Shown here piece by piece: positions 23,403 through 31,479 of a DNA stretch of 31,593 nucleotides (within the stretch, counting starts at the first letter, position 1; the number at the start of each line of letters is the position of its first letter). The notes beneath the pieces are model-generated. The model ran no database searches and was not told the DNA's origin. It worked only from the letters and a program-made list of their open reading frames with translations. Source of the stretch: DYRG01 sp041161065 (GTDB taxonomy: Bacteria; Pseudomonadota; Gammaproteobacteria; Beggiatoales; Beggiatoaceae). A program made the position numbers and the translations under genes. The stretch spans positions 1 to 31,593 of the forward strand of contig JBEAVE010000042.1 of NCBI GenBank assembly GCA_041161065.1, in the 5' to 3' direction.

Positions 23403-23430
23403 ACATTGTGTTCAACGGGAGAGAATCAAG
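23403..23430 (-). promoter_or_regulatory. Possible heat-shock (sigma-32) promoter for clpB
   Basis: On the minus strand CTTGATT (23430-23424) and CACAATGT (23410-23403) are 13 bases apart. This resembles CTTGAAA-N13-CCCCATNT, with 5 of 7 fixed matches in each part. It lies about 40 bases before the clpB ATG and overlaps the ribosome site of the divergent gene at 23431. The match is partial. Confidence 0.35.
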
Positions 23431-23865
23431 ATGGTCGACGAATATGCGTATCGTGAAACAATGCAGGAACTTCCTGATTTACCTTGTATTTTTGCGCGCG
23501 CGATATTTTTTGGGTGCAGTATTTGTCAATATTCGCACCGAATAAATTTAGCCGAACGCGAAATAATCTTTTGTAATCAACCGGTTGCCCATCAAACCTG
23601 TCGACTCTTTTGGGAAACTTTACAGGAAAAATGTCTGTTTGTTCAACCAGTTGGAAAATTGCTCACCCACGCCAAAGCCATGAAAATGCAATGTGGTGCA
23701 ATGCAAAGTTTAAGTTTAGAATTAACGCCAGAAACCCCTCAACAACCCAATATTGCTCTACTGTTAGAAAAGGCATTAGAAATCTATCAAGAAATAAAAA
23801 ATTTACCTTTTCAAACCCTCATTCGAACCATTACACATTACCCTTTTCGACAACGCCGTAAATAA
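23431..23865 (+). CDS. Conserved-looking cysteine-rich protein of unknown function
   Basis: I do not recognise a named family for this 144-residue protein. It has seven cysteines: C19, C29, C32, C48, C57, C68 and C88. C29-x2-C32 and C48-x8-C57 flank a polar segment (QYSHRINLAEREIIF), and HAKAMKMQCGAM is a further notable stretch. It lacks a signal peptide and membrane spans, so it is probably cytoplasmic. The cysteine arrangement could bind zinc or an Fe-S cluster. The ATG at 23431 has GGGAGAG about 7 bases upstream. It is the first gene of a rightward set with a cytochrome b (15 bases downstream), a glycosyltransferase and NnrS. Confidence 0.75.
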   Translation: MVDEYAYRETMQELPDLPCIFARAIFFGCSICQYSHRINLAEREIIFCNQPVAHQTCRLFWETLQEKCLFVQPVGKLLTHAKAMKMQCGAMQSLSLELTPETPQQPNIALLLEKALEIYQEIKNLPFQTLIRTITHYPFRQRRK

Positions 23866-23880
23866 TCGCGAGATATTTTT

Positions 23881-24552
23881 ATGAATAAGATTTTAGTTTG
23901 GGATTTTCCTCTCCGTTTCTTTCATTGGTTATTAGTTATTTGCATGGTGGGATCATTTTATACAGGATTTACGGGAGAAATGGTCTGGCACTTTCGTTGT
24001 GGTTATGCAATTCTAACATTGATTTTGTTTAGAATTGGTTGGGGTTTCTTTGGAAGTACTTATGCCCGTTTCAATAGTTTTTTGTTCAAGCCTTCAGAAA
24101 TCTTTAATTACCTTAGACAGTTCTTTAATAAAAACCCACCTAATCATTATGTTGGGCATAATCCAATGGGAGGTATTTCTGTTATTGTGTTGCTCGGTTT
24201 AATTTTAATTCAAGTGATTTCGGGTTTGTTTTCAACTGACGATATTGCAAGTGAAGGACCGTTGTATATTTTAGTTTCAAATAAAATGGCGAGTTTCTTT
24301 ACAACATTGCACAAAACTAATTTTAAGTTTCTTCTTTTAATTATGACGGTTCACATTAGCGCAGTTTTCTTCTATTTGCTCTATAAAAAAGAAAATCTAA
24401 TTAAACCCATGATAACAGGTTATAAAACTACGTTTGAAACCCCTTATTTGAAACCCACTAAAATATGGATTTCAAGTATTTTATGGGTTTTATCTATTTG
24501 TCTCGTTGCTTTAATTGTTAATTTACCGATTGTTCTAAAATTCCTCGAATGA
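23881..24552 (+). CDS. Membrane di-heme cytochrome b (cytochrome b561/HydC-like)
   Basis: This 223-residue integral membrane protein has about five spans and starts VWDFPLRFFHW, the signature of the prokaryotic cytochrome b561/NiFe-hydrogenase cytochrome b family. Candidate heme-ligand histidines are H15 (FFHW), H37 (MVWHFRCGY), H144 (TTLHKTN) and H158 (MTVHIS); H93 is in VGHNPMGG. Such proteins pass electrons between the quinone pool and periplasmic cytochromes. No partner c-type cytochrome is adjacent; the NirN-like gene is 20 kb away. Its stop overlaps the glycosyltransferase start (ATGA). Confidence 0.88.
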   Translation: MNKILVWDFPLRFFHWLLVICMVGSFYTGFTGEMVWHFRCGYAILTLILFRIGWGFFGSTYARFNSFLFKPSEIFNYLRQFFNKNPPNHYVGHNPMGGISVIVLLGLILIQVISGLFSTDDIASEGPLYILVSNKMASFFTTLHKTNFKFLLLIMTVHISAVFFYLLYKKENLIKPMITGYKTTFETPYLKPTKIWISSILWVLSICLVALIVNLPIVLKFLE

Positions 24553-25625
24553 AAACCATTGTTTTGCATGATTATTTTGAACGCGCGGAAGGCGGTGGGC
24601 GTTTGTCAAGTTTATTAGTCAAGGGATTAGACGCGGATTTGTGTTATGGTTTCGCGTGTTTGCCGCACCCATTTGTGGAAGGGTTTCAAAATCCTCGAGA
24701 AAAAGACTTGCAAGCATTTAGTTCAATTCCTTTGTGGCGACAACTAAAATTGGCGAAAACATTTGAAACCAAAACGATATTTCTAAAAAATTATGAAATA
24801 GCCATTTATAGTGGTTTCTATACGCCGTTGGCTATTAATCAACATTTGAAAGGAAAAAATATTTTGTATTGTCACACACCGCCCCGTTTTATTTACGATC
24901 AAAAAGATTTCTATTTGCAATCTTTATCACCGTTTCTAAGACCGTTATTGAATGGTTTCATACATTGGTTACAACCGCGTTATGAAAGGGCTGTTGAACA
25001 AATGGATTTAATTATTGCAAATTCAAATAATATTCAACGGCGAATAAAACAATATTTAAATAGGGATTCAACGGTTATTTATCCACCTTGTGACATTGAG
25101 AAATTTCAATGGATTTCACAGCAGGATTATTATTTGTCATTTGGACGACTTGATCCCTTAAAAAGGGTTTCTAGAATTGTTGATGCGTTTCTCAAAATGC
25201 CTGATAAGAAATTGATTATTGCTTCCGACGGTTTTGACTATTTGAAAATTCAACAACAAATTGGGAATGCTAAAAATATTCAATTATTAGGAAAAGTCGA
25301 TGACAATACGTTATTTGAATTGATTGGAAATTGTATTGCAACGATTTATATTCCACAAGAGGAAGATTTTGGAATGTCGCCCGTAGAATCAATGGCGGCT
25401 GGCAAAGCGGTTTTAGGTGTTTCTGAAGGGGGATTACTGGAAAGCATTTTGCCCGAACAAACGGGTGTTTTATTGCCGCCAAATCCAAATGTTGATTACA
25501 TTATAAATGGTGTAAAATACTTAACACCACAACGTGCTTTAGAAATGCGAAAAAATTGTGAGAAACAAGCACAAAAATTTAGTGTTGAACGGTTTTTAAC
25601 TGAAATAAATAGGATATTAAAATGA
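24549..25625 (+). CDS. Glycosyltransferase family 4 protein
   Basis: This 358-residue GT-B fold glycosyltransferase has an N-terminal acceptor domain (HDYFERAEGGGRLSSLL; YCHTPPRFIYD) and a C-terminal nucleotide-sugar domain with SFGRLDPLKRVSRIVDAF, then EEDFGMSPVESMAAGKAV and SEGGLLESI, the E-x7-E region of GT4 retaining enzymes. Substrate cannot be read. There is no signal peptide; it likely acts on the cytoplasmic face of the membrane. It overlaps both neighbours by ATGA junctions (cytochrome b before, NnrS after), so it is tightly coupled to respiratory genes and not part of a polysaccharide cluster. Confidence 0.92.
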   Translation: MKTIVLHDYFERAEGGGRLSSLLVKGLDADLCYGFACLPHPFVEGFQNPREKDLQAFSSIPLWRQLKLAKTFETKTIFLKNYEIAIYSGFYTPLAINQHLKGKNILYCHTPPRFIYDQKDFYLQSLSPFLRPLLNGFIHWLQPRYERAVEQMDLIIANSNNIQRRIKQYLNRDSTVIYPPCDIEKFQWISQQDYYLSFGRLDPLKRVSRIVDAFLKMPDKKLIIASDGFDYLKIQQQIGNAKNIQLLGKVDDNTLFELIGNCIATIYIPQEEDFGMSPVESMAAGKAVLGVSEGGLLESILPEQTGVLLPPNPNVDYIINGVKYLTPQRALEMRKNCEKQAQKFSVERFLTEINRILK

Positions 25626-26827
25626 GTTGGTCACATTTCAAAGTTGCTCCCCACCGAATGATGTTTTTTAATGGTGCAATTCAAACCCTTTTACCCATGT
25701 TATTTTGGTTATGGGAGTTATTAGCACGTTATGGTTTTGTTTTACCCATTCCATTAGAAATTCCTGCTAATAGTTTTCATCTTTTCGTTATGTTATATGG
25801 GGTTGTGATATTCTTTATTTTTGGATTTTTAATGACAACCTATCCGCGTTGGTTGAGAGGAAAAGCGATTGAAGAAAAGCAATATTTACCGGTTTTCTGG
25901 GTATTAACAAGTGGGTGGGTTTTATTCTATATTAGTTTGTTTATTTCAAAGTGGTTTATTTTTGCCAGTGTCTTAATCATTTTAGCGGGTTGGATAATGG
26001 GATTAAATGTTCTTTGGAATGTTTTTAGAAAAGCCCTTTCTCCCAATAAAATCTATGAAACCTATTTAAATGCTGCTTTGATTTGTGGCGGCTTAGGTAT
26101 GTTAAGTTTTGCAATATGGTTATTAACCGAGCAAAGTATTTGGTTAAATTTGAGCAAAGAAATCGGTATTTGGTTATTTCTAGTACCGGTTATTTTTACC
26201 GTAAGTTTGCGTATGATTCCATTTTTTAGCAGCGTAGTTTTAATGCCATATAAAATAGTGCAACCGTTATGGTGTTTGCCATTTCTAGCGGTGGCGGTTT
26301 TTCTTCATGCAAGTTTAAGTTTATTGGGTTTGTCGGCATGGTTATTTTTAGTGGATTTACCTTTTGCAGGTATGGTGTTTTATTTAAGCTATCAATGGCA
26401 ATTCAAAAAGAGTTTCAACGTGCGTATTTTAGCGGTATTACACGTTGCTTTTTTGGTGTTAGGAATTTCATTAGTTTTATACAGTGCACAAAGTATTATT
26501 TGGTTGATTTCAAAAACATGGATTTTAGATAAAGCACCATTGCATACATTAACGATAGGTTGCATTGGAAGTATTTTAGTTGCAATGGCATCGAGAGTCA
26601 CGTTAGGACATTCAGGAAGACCGTTATTTGCCGATAGTGGAACTTGGTGGAGTTTTTGGGGATTGCAATTCACTGCAATTATAAGAATTTTCTCTGAATT
26701 GGATATTTCAATTAACTATTGGTTTGTTCTATTAGCCGCGATTTCATGGCTGGGTTTCTTTGGGGTTTGGTTTATTAAATATGCGTTATTTTATTGGCAG
26801 CCGCGCGCTGATGGTCAAGCGGGATAA
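25622..26827 (+). CDS. nnrS: NnrS family heme-copper membrane protein
   Basis: NnrS is a membrane protein with about 12 spans that binds heme and copper and is linked to nitric-oxide stress tolerance and denitrification. The 401-residue protein has the usual length. Characteristic stretches are the N-terminal APHRMMFFNGAIQTLL, the loop FGFLMTTYPRWL, SLRMIPFFSS and LHTLTIGCIGSILVAMASRV followed by TLGHSGRPL, which is the strongest family signature. It is the last gene of the set starting at 23431 and overlaps the glycosyltransferase by four bases. It faces the FKBP gene convergently across a hairpin. Confidence 0.93.
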   Translation: MSWSHFKVAPHRMMFFNGAIQTLLPMLFWLWELLARYGFVLPIPLEIPANSFHLFVMLYGVVIFFIFGFLMTTYPRWLRGKAIEEKQYLPVFWVLTSGWVLFYISLFISKWFIFASVLIILAGWIMGLNVLWNVFRKALSPNKIYETYLNAALICGGLGMLSFAIWLLTEQSIWLNLSKEIGIWLFLVPVIFTVSLRMIPFFSSVVLMPYKIVQPLWCLPFLAVAVFLHASLSLLGLSAWLFLVDLPFAGMVFYLSYQWQFKKSFNVRILAVLHVAFLVLGISLVLYSAQSIIWLISKTWILDKAPLHTLTIGCIGSILVAMASRVTLGHSGRPLFADSGTWWSFWGLQFTAIIRIFSELDISINYWFVLLAAISWLGFFGVWFIKYALFYWQPRADGQAG

Positions 26828-26839
26828 AAAAGTAGAGGA

Positions 26840-26866
26840 AATGACAAGCCAAAATGGTTTGTCATT
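26840..26866. terminator. Hairpin between convergent nnrS and FKBP genes
   Basis: AATGACAAGCC (26840-26850) pairs with GGTTTGTCATT (26856-26866), 11 base pairs with one wobble and a five-base loop. On the minus strand a T-rich stretch (TCCTCTACTTTTTT) follows soon after, and the plus side continues GTTATTG. It is likely a shared terminator, better for leftward transcription. Confidence 0.65.
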
Positions 26867-26878
26867 GTTATTGAAATG

Positions 26879-27367
26879 CTATTGGATTGTACCTAATGGA
26901 CTGAGAGGTTCGCCCATCGTGATTTCTTCTGGTAAAGGGTTTCTCACTTCCACGATCATCAAATCAAAACGGACATTTTGCCCAGCTAATGGGTGGTTGC
27001 CGTCGACGGTTAATTTGCCATTTTCAATTTTTGAAACCACAAAGGTTTTTGTATCACCTTGATCATTTTGGAAATCGATCTGCGCGCCAACCCGATGAAA
27101 TTGCGGCGGAACATTTTTCAAATCGTCGGTGAAAGTTAAATCGGGGCGATGTTTTCCAAAGGCTTCCTCTGGAGAAAGCGTCACGCTAATTTTATCGCCT
27201 TCAACCCGTCCATTTAAGGATTCCTCTAATTTGAAAAACAAACCTTTCTCTGCGCCTTGAATATAACCAATGGGAATATCCGACTTTTCAAATAATTGAT
27301 CGTTGCTATCATATAAAGCATAGGTAACAAATACCACTTTGTTCTTAGAAACAGCCATATTGGACAT
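26879..27367 (-). CDS. FKBP-type peptidyl-prolyl isomerase, SlyD-like
   Basis: This 162-residue protein has an FKBP core with the SlyD-type insert domain. VVFVTYALYDSNDQLFEKSD starts the fold, IGYIQGAEKGLFFKLEESLNG is the catalytic region, SVTLSPEEAFGKHRPDL is the family signature, and the insert-in-flap domain follows (QFHRVGAQIDFQNDQGDTKTF), then DGNHPLAGQNVRFDLMIVEV. It lacks the His-rich metal-binding tail of E. coli SlyD. It should catalyse prolyl isomerisation and bind unfolded chains in the cytoplasm. I start at the ATG at 27367 (GAGG eight bases upstream). A frame start at 27406 would cross the terminator of the gene behind it and is rejected. Confidence 0.92.
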   Translation of the reverse strand: MSNMAVSKNKVVFVTYALYDSNDQLFEKSDIPIGYIQGAEKGLFFKLEESLNGRVEGDKISVTLSPEEAFGKHRPDLTFTDDLKNVPPQFHRVGAQIDFQNDQGDTKTFVVSKIENGKLTVDGNHPLAGQNVRFDLMIVEVRNPLPEEITMGEPLSPLGTIQ

Positions 27368-27390
27368 TAAATTTTCCTCGATGTTTAGAA

Positions 27391-27427
27391 ATAAAAAAAA
27401 GCACACCTTTTATTTGACGGCGTGCTT
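27391..27427 (-). terminator. Rho-independent terminator after the DUF349 gene
   Basis: Read leftward, AAGCACGCC (27427-27419) pairs with GGTGTGCTT (27407-27399), nine pairs with one wobble, followed by a run of eight T with more T beyond (27398-27391). It ends the leftward DUF349 transcript and separates it from the FKBP gene. Confidence 0.88.
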
Positions 27428-27447
27428 ATAAATAATGACAACTCAAA

Positions 27448-30309
27448 CTATTTGAAAATGGCGGTTTTAGCTTTTTGAAAACGCTCGACCAAAATGGGGT
27501 CACGAGTTGCTCTCACCAAATACCAGTTTCTAATGATACTTTCAGCTTGCGCAGTGCGACTAATTGATTTGATACTTGGGTCGTTAATTGCCAGCGACAA
27601 ACGTTCAACTTGCAATGCCATTCTAATCGCTTTATCTTCCGCTGGCGATTCAATGCCTGCTAACCATTCTAAATTCACGCACCAACGATGTAATTGCGCG
27701 CTATCAATAGAAGAAATTGCTTTTCCATCGCAGGCTTTTTGAAAGCGTTTTGTAATGGATTGTTCAGTAGGAATATGAGAAATGGTTGCTAACGTATTCC
27801 AATGATTTTTTGCTTCATCAACAGATAATTCACCTCTTTCCACTTGCTCACAAATTGCTGCTTTCTGCGCCAACAGATCGATCTGCAAAACTTGTTGATT
27901 AACTTGTAAATTTTGATGACGTTCTTCAACCGCGTGTTTAGCATTTTGGAAGCGTTTTTCAATACTAGCAAGGGCTTTTTTCGGCACTTGACCTATGGAC
28001 AACCAAAGCTGGTCTGCTTTTTTAAGTTCTACCAATAATTGCACAGGCTGCGAATCCGTTGCGAGGGTTTCTAGTTTCTCACACAACGCGGTTTTTTCTA
28101 CTAAGTTTGTTTGCAGTTGTTGTTCCTGTTCATCGCGCGCTTGATTACGGCGATTAAATACCGCATCGCAGGTTTCACGAAACTGTTTCCACAACTGATT
28201 TTCTTCTTTGCGACCACTCGGTACTGTAATTTGCCATTGCTTTTGAAGTTTCTTAACTTCATTGATCGCTTGTTGCAAATCCTCTTTCTCCAACATAGCT
28301 TTCACTTGTTCAACCAAAGTTTGGCGTTGTTGAAAGTTATTTTTTCTCTCTTGGTTAAGATGATTTTCTACGGCTGCCATTGTACTTTCAAATCGGGTAT
28401 TCACGGTTTTTTTGAGTTTGCGATCAGTTGGACCCGTTGCAAACCAAGCCTTTTGCAGTTCTTTTACTTGACGATAAACATCTTTCCAATCTAATTGGCG
28501 ATTTTTCCAATCGGTTTCTTGCAATAAAGCGTCTAATTGTTTGCAAACGGTTTCTTTTGCTGCCATATTTTGTTTGCGTTCATCGGCTTTTGCGGCGAAA
28601 TAGGCTTGGCAAGGCTCATAAACTTTACGACACGCCGCGTTGAAACGTTCCCACAAACCATGATCTGAATTGCCATCATTCAGTTTTTTCCAAGTGGTTT
28701 GTGCTTCACGAACTCGGCGAGCAAGTTCTTCTGGATCGGCTTTAATACCAATGAGAGCTTCCATTTGTTCACAAAGGATTTGACGTTCTTGATGATTACC
28801 CCACCGTTGCCAACCCCGCAACTCATTGATTTTAGAGGTACAAACGTGCAAACGGCTTTCAAATGCTGCGCGTTTATTCTTAGGTAAATCGCCCAATTGT
28901 TTGAGCAATGTATGCGCTTTTTCCTCTATCGAAATGGCTTTTTGTAACTCACCGTTTTCTAAGGTTTGCTCTAAAGTTTCCAACAATTTTTTGATTTCTT
29001 GTTGGTGTTCTTTTTGTTGGGCTTGTTGTTGTTGCAAACGTTCTTGGAGTTGTTCCAAAAGCGAATGGAAGTTTTCCTCGAGTGTTTCTAAGGTTGCCGT
29101 TGGATTTTCAGGTTGTTCGATGGCTTTGCGTTGCTCTTGAAGTTTCTCTAAAGCGTCTTTACGAATAAAGGTTTCTTTCAGCAGTCTTTCTGCTTTATGA
29201 ATAACCTTGGTTAAAGCCGTTGCAATGCTTTGATAATGCAATAAGGTTTTCAAATGCCGCCGAATTGCTTTATGTTTTTCTGAAAAGGCTTCGGTCAAAC
29301 GGTGTTCTTCGGTTTCTGGCAAATGTCCAGCCGCTTTAAAATTATCGAGCAATTGCTGGGCTTTTTCTTCTAATGATTGGCTTTGTTCAGCAGAAATTTC
29401 CTCGAGTTTTTCAACTTCCTGCCACAAAGTATTTAAATCGTGTAAAAAGTTCTGTTTTTCTCGACGTAATTCAGCGTGAATTTGTAATGCGTTGCGGTAT
29501 TCGTCTCGAGCGGTTTGAGCGCGTTGTGTCAAATCGGTAAAATGGGCGACCGTTCCTTTATCAGAAATCTGTTGTTGTTCGGCATTGAAACCCGCGACTT
29601 CTTCAGAGAGTTTCTGCCAAGTTTCTTGCAATTTGTTAAATTCGGTATCGTGTTCCCAATCGCCGATTTTTATCAACCAATCCAAACGCTTACATAATTC
29701 TTCGCGGTCGGCGACGATTTGTAGGGGGCGTTCTTGAATTTTATTCCACGCATCGAGTTTTTCTTTTGCTAATCGGTAAATACGTTTATCGCGGCTGCGG
29801 CTACCTTTTGCAACCTGTGCGATTAAATCGATTTGCTCAATTTTTTCAATTGCCCACAAACGAATGTGCGCATCGCGATCATTTTGGGCGACTTCGGCGA
29901 ACAGGGCTTCGTTGTTGAGTTTTTGGAGGGCGGCTTGACGGAGCGCGGATTCTTTCGCATTTAACGCAAAATAGGTTAGCATTTCAGTATCTTGCAGCGA
30001 CTCAACCCATTGCAAACGTTGTTCAAGCGGGGGACTTTGGTCTTTTTGTTGTCCGGTGAGGAGTTGTTGGAAGCGGTCGGCGGCGGCTTGGCGCACGTCG
30101 GGGTGAAAATCCGCGTCTTGGCTCATTTCCTGAAGCAATTGCACGTCGGCTAATTTTTGTGCTGCCAGACAACGTAAGCCGAGGTCTGGGTCTTCACGGG
30201 CGACGGATTGCAAAATGTCTACTTCGGTGGCAGCAAGGGCTTCCAACGCCTGTTTGCGGACATTCAAATCAGGATGTTGCCATTTGGGCTTGAAAAACTG
30301 TTTTAACAT
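27448..30309 (-). CDS. DUF349 multi-repeat coiled-coil protein with N-terminal HEAT-like region
   Basis: This is a 953-residue protein. Residues about 10-190 are short helical repeats with HEAT-like spacing (NVRKQALEALAA, LGLRCLAAQKLA, PDVRQAAADRFQQLL, IRLWAIEKI). The rest is long, Glu/Gln/Lys-rich helical sequence with several DUF349-type units of the pattern W-x3-G-x-VP/PTDRKLKKTVNTRFE, KQWQITVPSGRKEENQLWKQFRE and WLSIGQVPKKALASIEKRF. No catalytic motif, signal peptide or membrane span is visible, so it is probably a cytoplasmic scaffold or RNA/protein-binding protein; function is not established. The ATG at 30309 begins MLKQFFKPKWQHPDLNVRKQ. It lies 50 bases after acylphosphatase on the same strand. 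Confidence 0.88.
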   Translation of the reverse strand: MLKQFFKPKWQHPDLNVRKQALEALAATEVDILQSVAREDPDLGLRCLAAQKLADVQLLQEMSQDADFHPDVRQAAADRFQQLLTGQQKDQSPPLEQRLQWVESLQDTEMLTYFALNAKESALRQAALQKLNNEALFAEVAQNDRDAHIRLWAIEKIEQIDLIAQVAKGSRSRDKRIYRLAKEKLDAWNKIQERPLQIVADREELCKRLDWLIKIGDWEHDTEFNKLQETWQKLSEEVAGFNAEQQQISDKGTVAHFTDLTQRAQTARDEYRNALQIHAELRREKQNFLHDLNTLWQEVEKLEEISAEQSQSLEEKAQQLLDNFKAAGHLPETEEHRLTEAFSEKHKAIRRHLKTLLHYQSIATALTKVIHKAERLLKETFIRKDALEKLQEQRKAIEQPENPTATLETLEENFHSLLEQLQERLQQQQAQQKEHQQEIKKLLETLEQTLENGELQKAISIEEKAHTLLKQLGDLPKNKRAAFESRLHVCTSKINELRGWQRWGNHQERQILCEQMEALIGIKADPEELARRVREAQTTWKKLNDGNSDHGLWERFNAACRKVYEPCQAYFAAKADERKQNMAAKETVCKQLDALLQETDWKNRQLDWKDVYRQVKELQKAWFATGPTDRKLKKTVNTRFESTMAAVENHLNQERKNNFQQRQTLVEQVKAMLEKEDLQQAINEVKKLQKQWQITVPSGRKEENQLWKQFRETCDAVFNRRNQARDEQEQQLQTNLVEKTALCEKLETLATDSQPVQLLVELKKADQLWLSIGQVPKKALASIEKRFQNAKHAVEERHQNLQVNQQVLQIDLLAQKAAICEQVERGELSVDEAKNHWNTLATISHIPTEQSITKRFQKACDGKAISSIDSAQLHRWCVNLEWLAGIESPAEDKAIRMALQVERLSLAINDPSIKSISRTAQAESIIRNWYLVRATRDPILVERFQKAKTAIFK

Positions 30310-30359
30310 GGCTTGTCGAAAATCATCGGTAAGTGGTGAACGGTAAAGTCGGAAACGCC

Positions 30360-30629
30360 TTAAAGCACTCGAAAATCGTTAGAATCAGACGGCGCGGCAG
30401 GCTGACAGTGCACATCAACCACCTGCGCCATTGCCGGACCATTGTGCAACCAATTTCGCAATATCTGCAAGGCTTCGGGCGCGCCACAAGCCAATACTTC
30501 GACCGTGCCGTCGGGCAAATTCTTCGCCCAACCACTAATCCCCAATTGCTGAGCTTGTTCACGCGTCGATTGGCGAAAATACACGCCCTGCACTCGACCT
30601 TTAACCACACAACGAATGGCTGTTTTCAT
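30360..30629 (-). CDS. acyP: Acylphosphatase
   Basis: Acylphosphatase hydrolyses carboxyl-phosphate bonds such as those in acyl phosphates. Started at the ATG at 30629 it is 89 residues, the normal size. Catalytic residues are R19 in GRVQGVYFRQSTREQA and N37 in GWAKNLPDGTVEVLACG. Frames extend upstream to 30734, but those 35 extra residues are not part of the fold and cover a non-coding region. The ribosome site before 30629 is weak (GGA, GAG). It is followed on the same strand by the DUF349 gene and is divergent from the entericidin-like gene. Confidence 0.94.
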   Translation of the reverse strand: MKTAIRCVVKGRVQGVYFRQSTREQAQQLGISGWAKNLPDGTVEVLACGAPEALQILRNWLHNGPAMAQVVDVHCQPAAPSDSNDFRVL

Positions 30630-30806
30630 CTCACATTCCGCGCAACCATCAAAAAGGCGTTCGCTAAAAACCTTAAGTGTACGCATTTTTAGCCTCGGTT
30701 GTCTAGGAACAATCCCACTTTTACCATCGCCCACCTAAAAAACCTATTGAATTTTTATTTTTTATGGGAAAATAACCGCCACTTTTGACTCACTAAGGAG
30801 AATATC

Positions 30807-30956
30807 ATGAAAAAAATAATGATTTTAAGCGCGTTATTTGCCAGTGTGTTTGCTTTGAGCGCGTGTAATACCGTGTCGGGAGTCGGCAAAGATGTCCAAA
30901 ACGCCGGCAAAACCATCGAACAAGGCGCGCAAAACGCCGGAAAAGCCCTCGACTAA
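30807..30956 (+). CDS. Entericidin A/B family small lipoprotein
   Basis: This is a 49-residue lipoprotein, shorter than common ORF cut-offs. It begins MKKIMILSALFASVFALSAC, where LSAC is the lipobox and C20 the lipidated cysteine. The mature part is NTVSGVGKDVQNAGKTIEQG followed by AQNAGKALD, the repeated Asn-Ala-Gly-Lys helix pattern of the entericidin family. In E. coli entericidin A and B act as an antidote/toxin lipoprotein pair; single copies are common elsewhere and their role is unclear. The ATG at 30807 has AAGGAG six bases upstream. It is a single-gene unit with its own terminator. Confidence 0.88.
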   Translation: MKKIMILSALFASVFALSACNTVSGVGKDVQNAGKTIEQGAQNAGKALD

Positions 30957-30971
30957 ACCTATTTTCTTTTG

Positions 30972-30999
30972 AGGGTACATTTGCTTTTGTACCCTTTTT
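30972..30999 (+). terminator. Rho-independent terminator after the entericidin-like gene
   Basis: AGGGTACA (30972-30979) pairs with TGTACCCT (30988-30995), eight pairs with an eight-base loop, ending in a T run (30995-30999). It lies 16 bases after the stop and 19 bases before mutM. Confidence 0.85.
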
Positions 31000-31017
31000 G
31001 TTTGACGATAAATTCCT

Positions 31018-31479
31018 ATGCCAGAATTACCCGAAGTTGAAACCGTTCGTCGAGGTTTAGAACCTCTCCTTTCAAATCAAATTTTCTCAACCGCACAACT
31101 CATCGATCCCCGTTTAAAATTACCCATTTCCTCTGATTTACCCGAGAAACTGGCTCTCTTTCAAATTATCGAACTCAAACGGCGCGGCAAATATCTTTTG
31201 TTTCAATGTCAAAAAAATCAACAACTTGCCCATTTGCTTATTCATTTAGGCATGACAGGAAGTTTGCGGGTGCTTCCTCAAAACACACCTTTGCAACCTC
31301 ATGTTTGTATTGATTTTTTATTAGAAAATGGACAATTATTGCGTTACACCGATCCGCGTCGTTTTGGGGTGATTTTATGGTTAGAAAACGATCCCTTTCA
31401 ACACAAATTGTTAGCCCATTTGGGACCTGAGCCTTTTGAGGAAAACTTTAGTGCAGAATATTTCTATCAACAATTATAG
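31018..31479 (+). pseudogene. mutM: Formamidopyrimidine-DNA glycosylase (MutM/Fpg), truncated after the N-terminal domain
   Basis: MutM removes 8-oxoguanine and ring-opened purines from DNA. The 153-residue frame begins MPELPEVETVRRGLEP with the catalytic Pro2 and Glu3, the conserved lysine in LKRRGKYLLF, HLGMTGSLRV and DPRRFGVILW, all normal for the N-terminal beta-sandwich. It ends at a TAG at 31477, whereas intact MutM is about 270 residues with a helix-two-turn-helix and a C-terminal zinc finger. In the next frame, 31478-31507 reads SRIPIKLLTR before another stop, which resembles the family's continuation and suggests a frameshift. The H2TH signature is not seen before the window edge, and the last 90 bases are very AT-rich. 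The gene is probably inactive, or interrupted near 31500. Confidence 0.7.

Noticed and set aside
23364..23430. FNR box in front of the NnrS operon
   Set aside because: TTGT/TCAA-like pieces occur but not with the required spacing and halves.
30630..30734. N-terminal extension of acylphosphatase
   Set aside because: The fold and usual length begin at 30629; the extra 35 codons have no family match.
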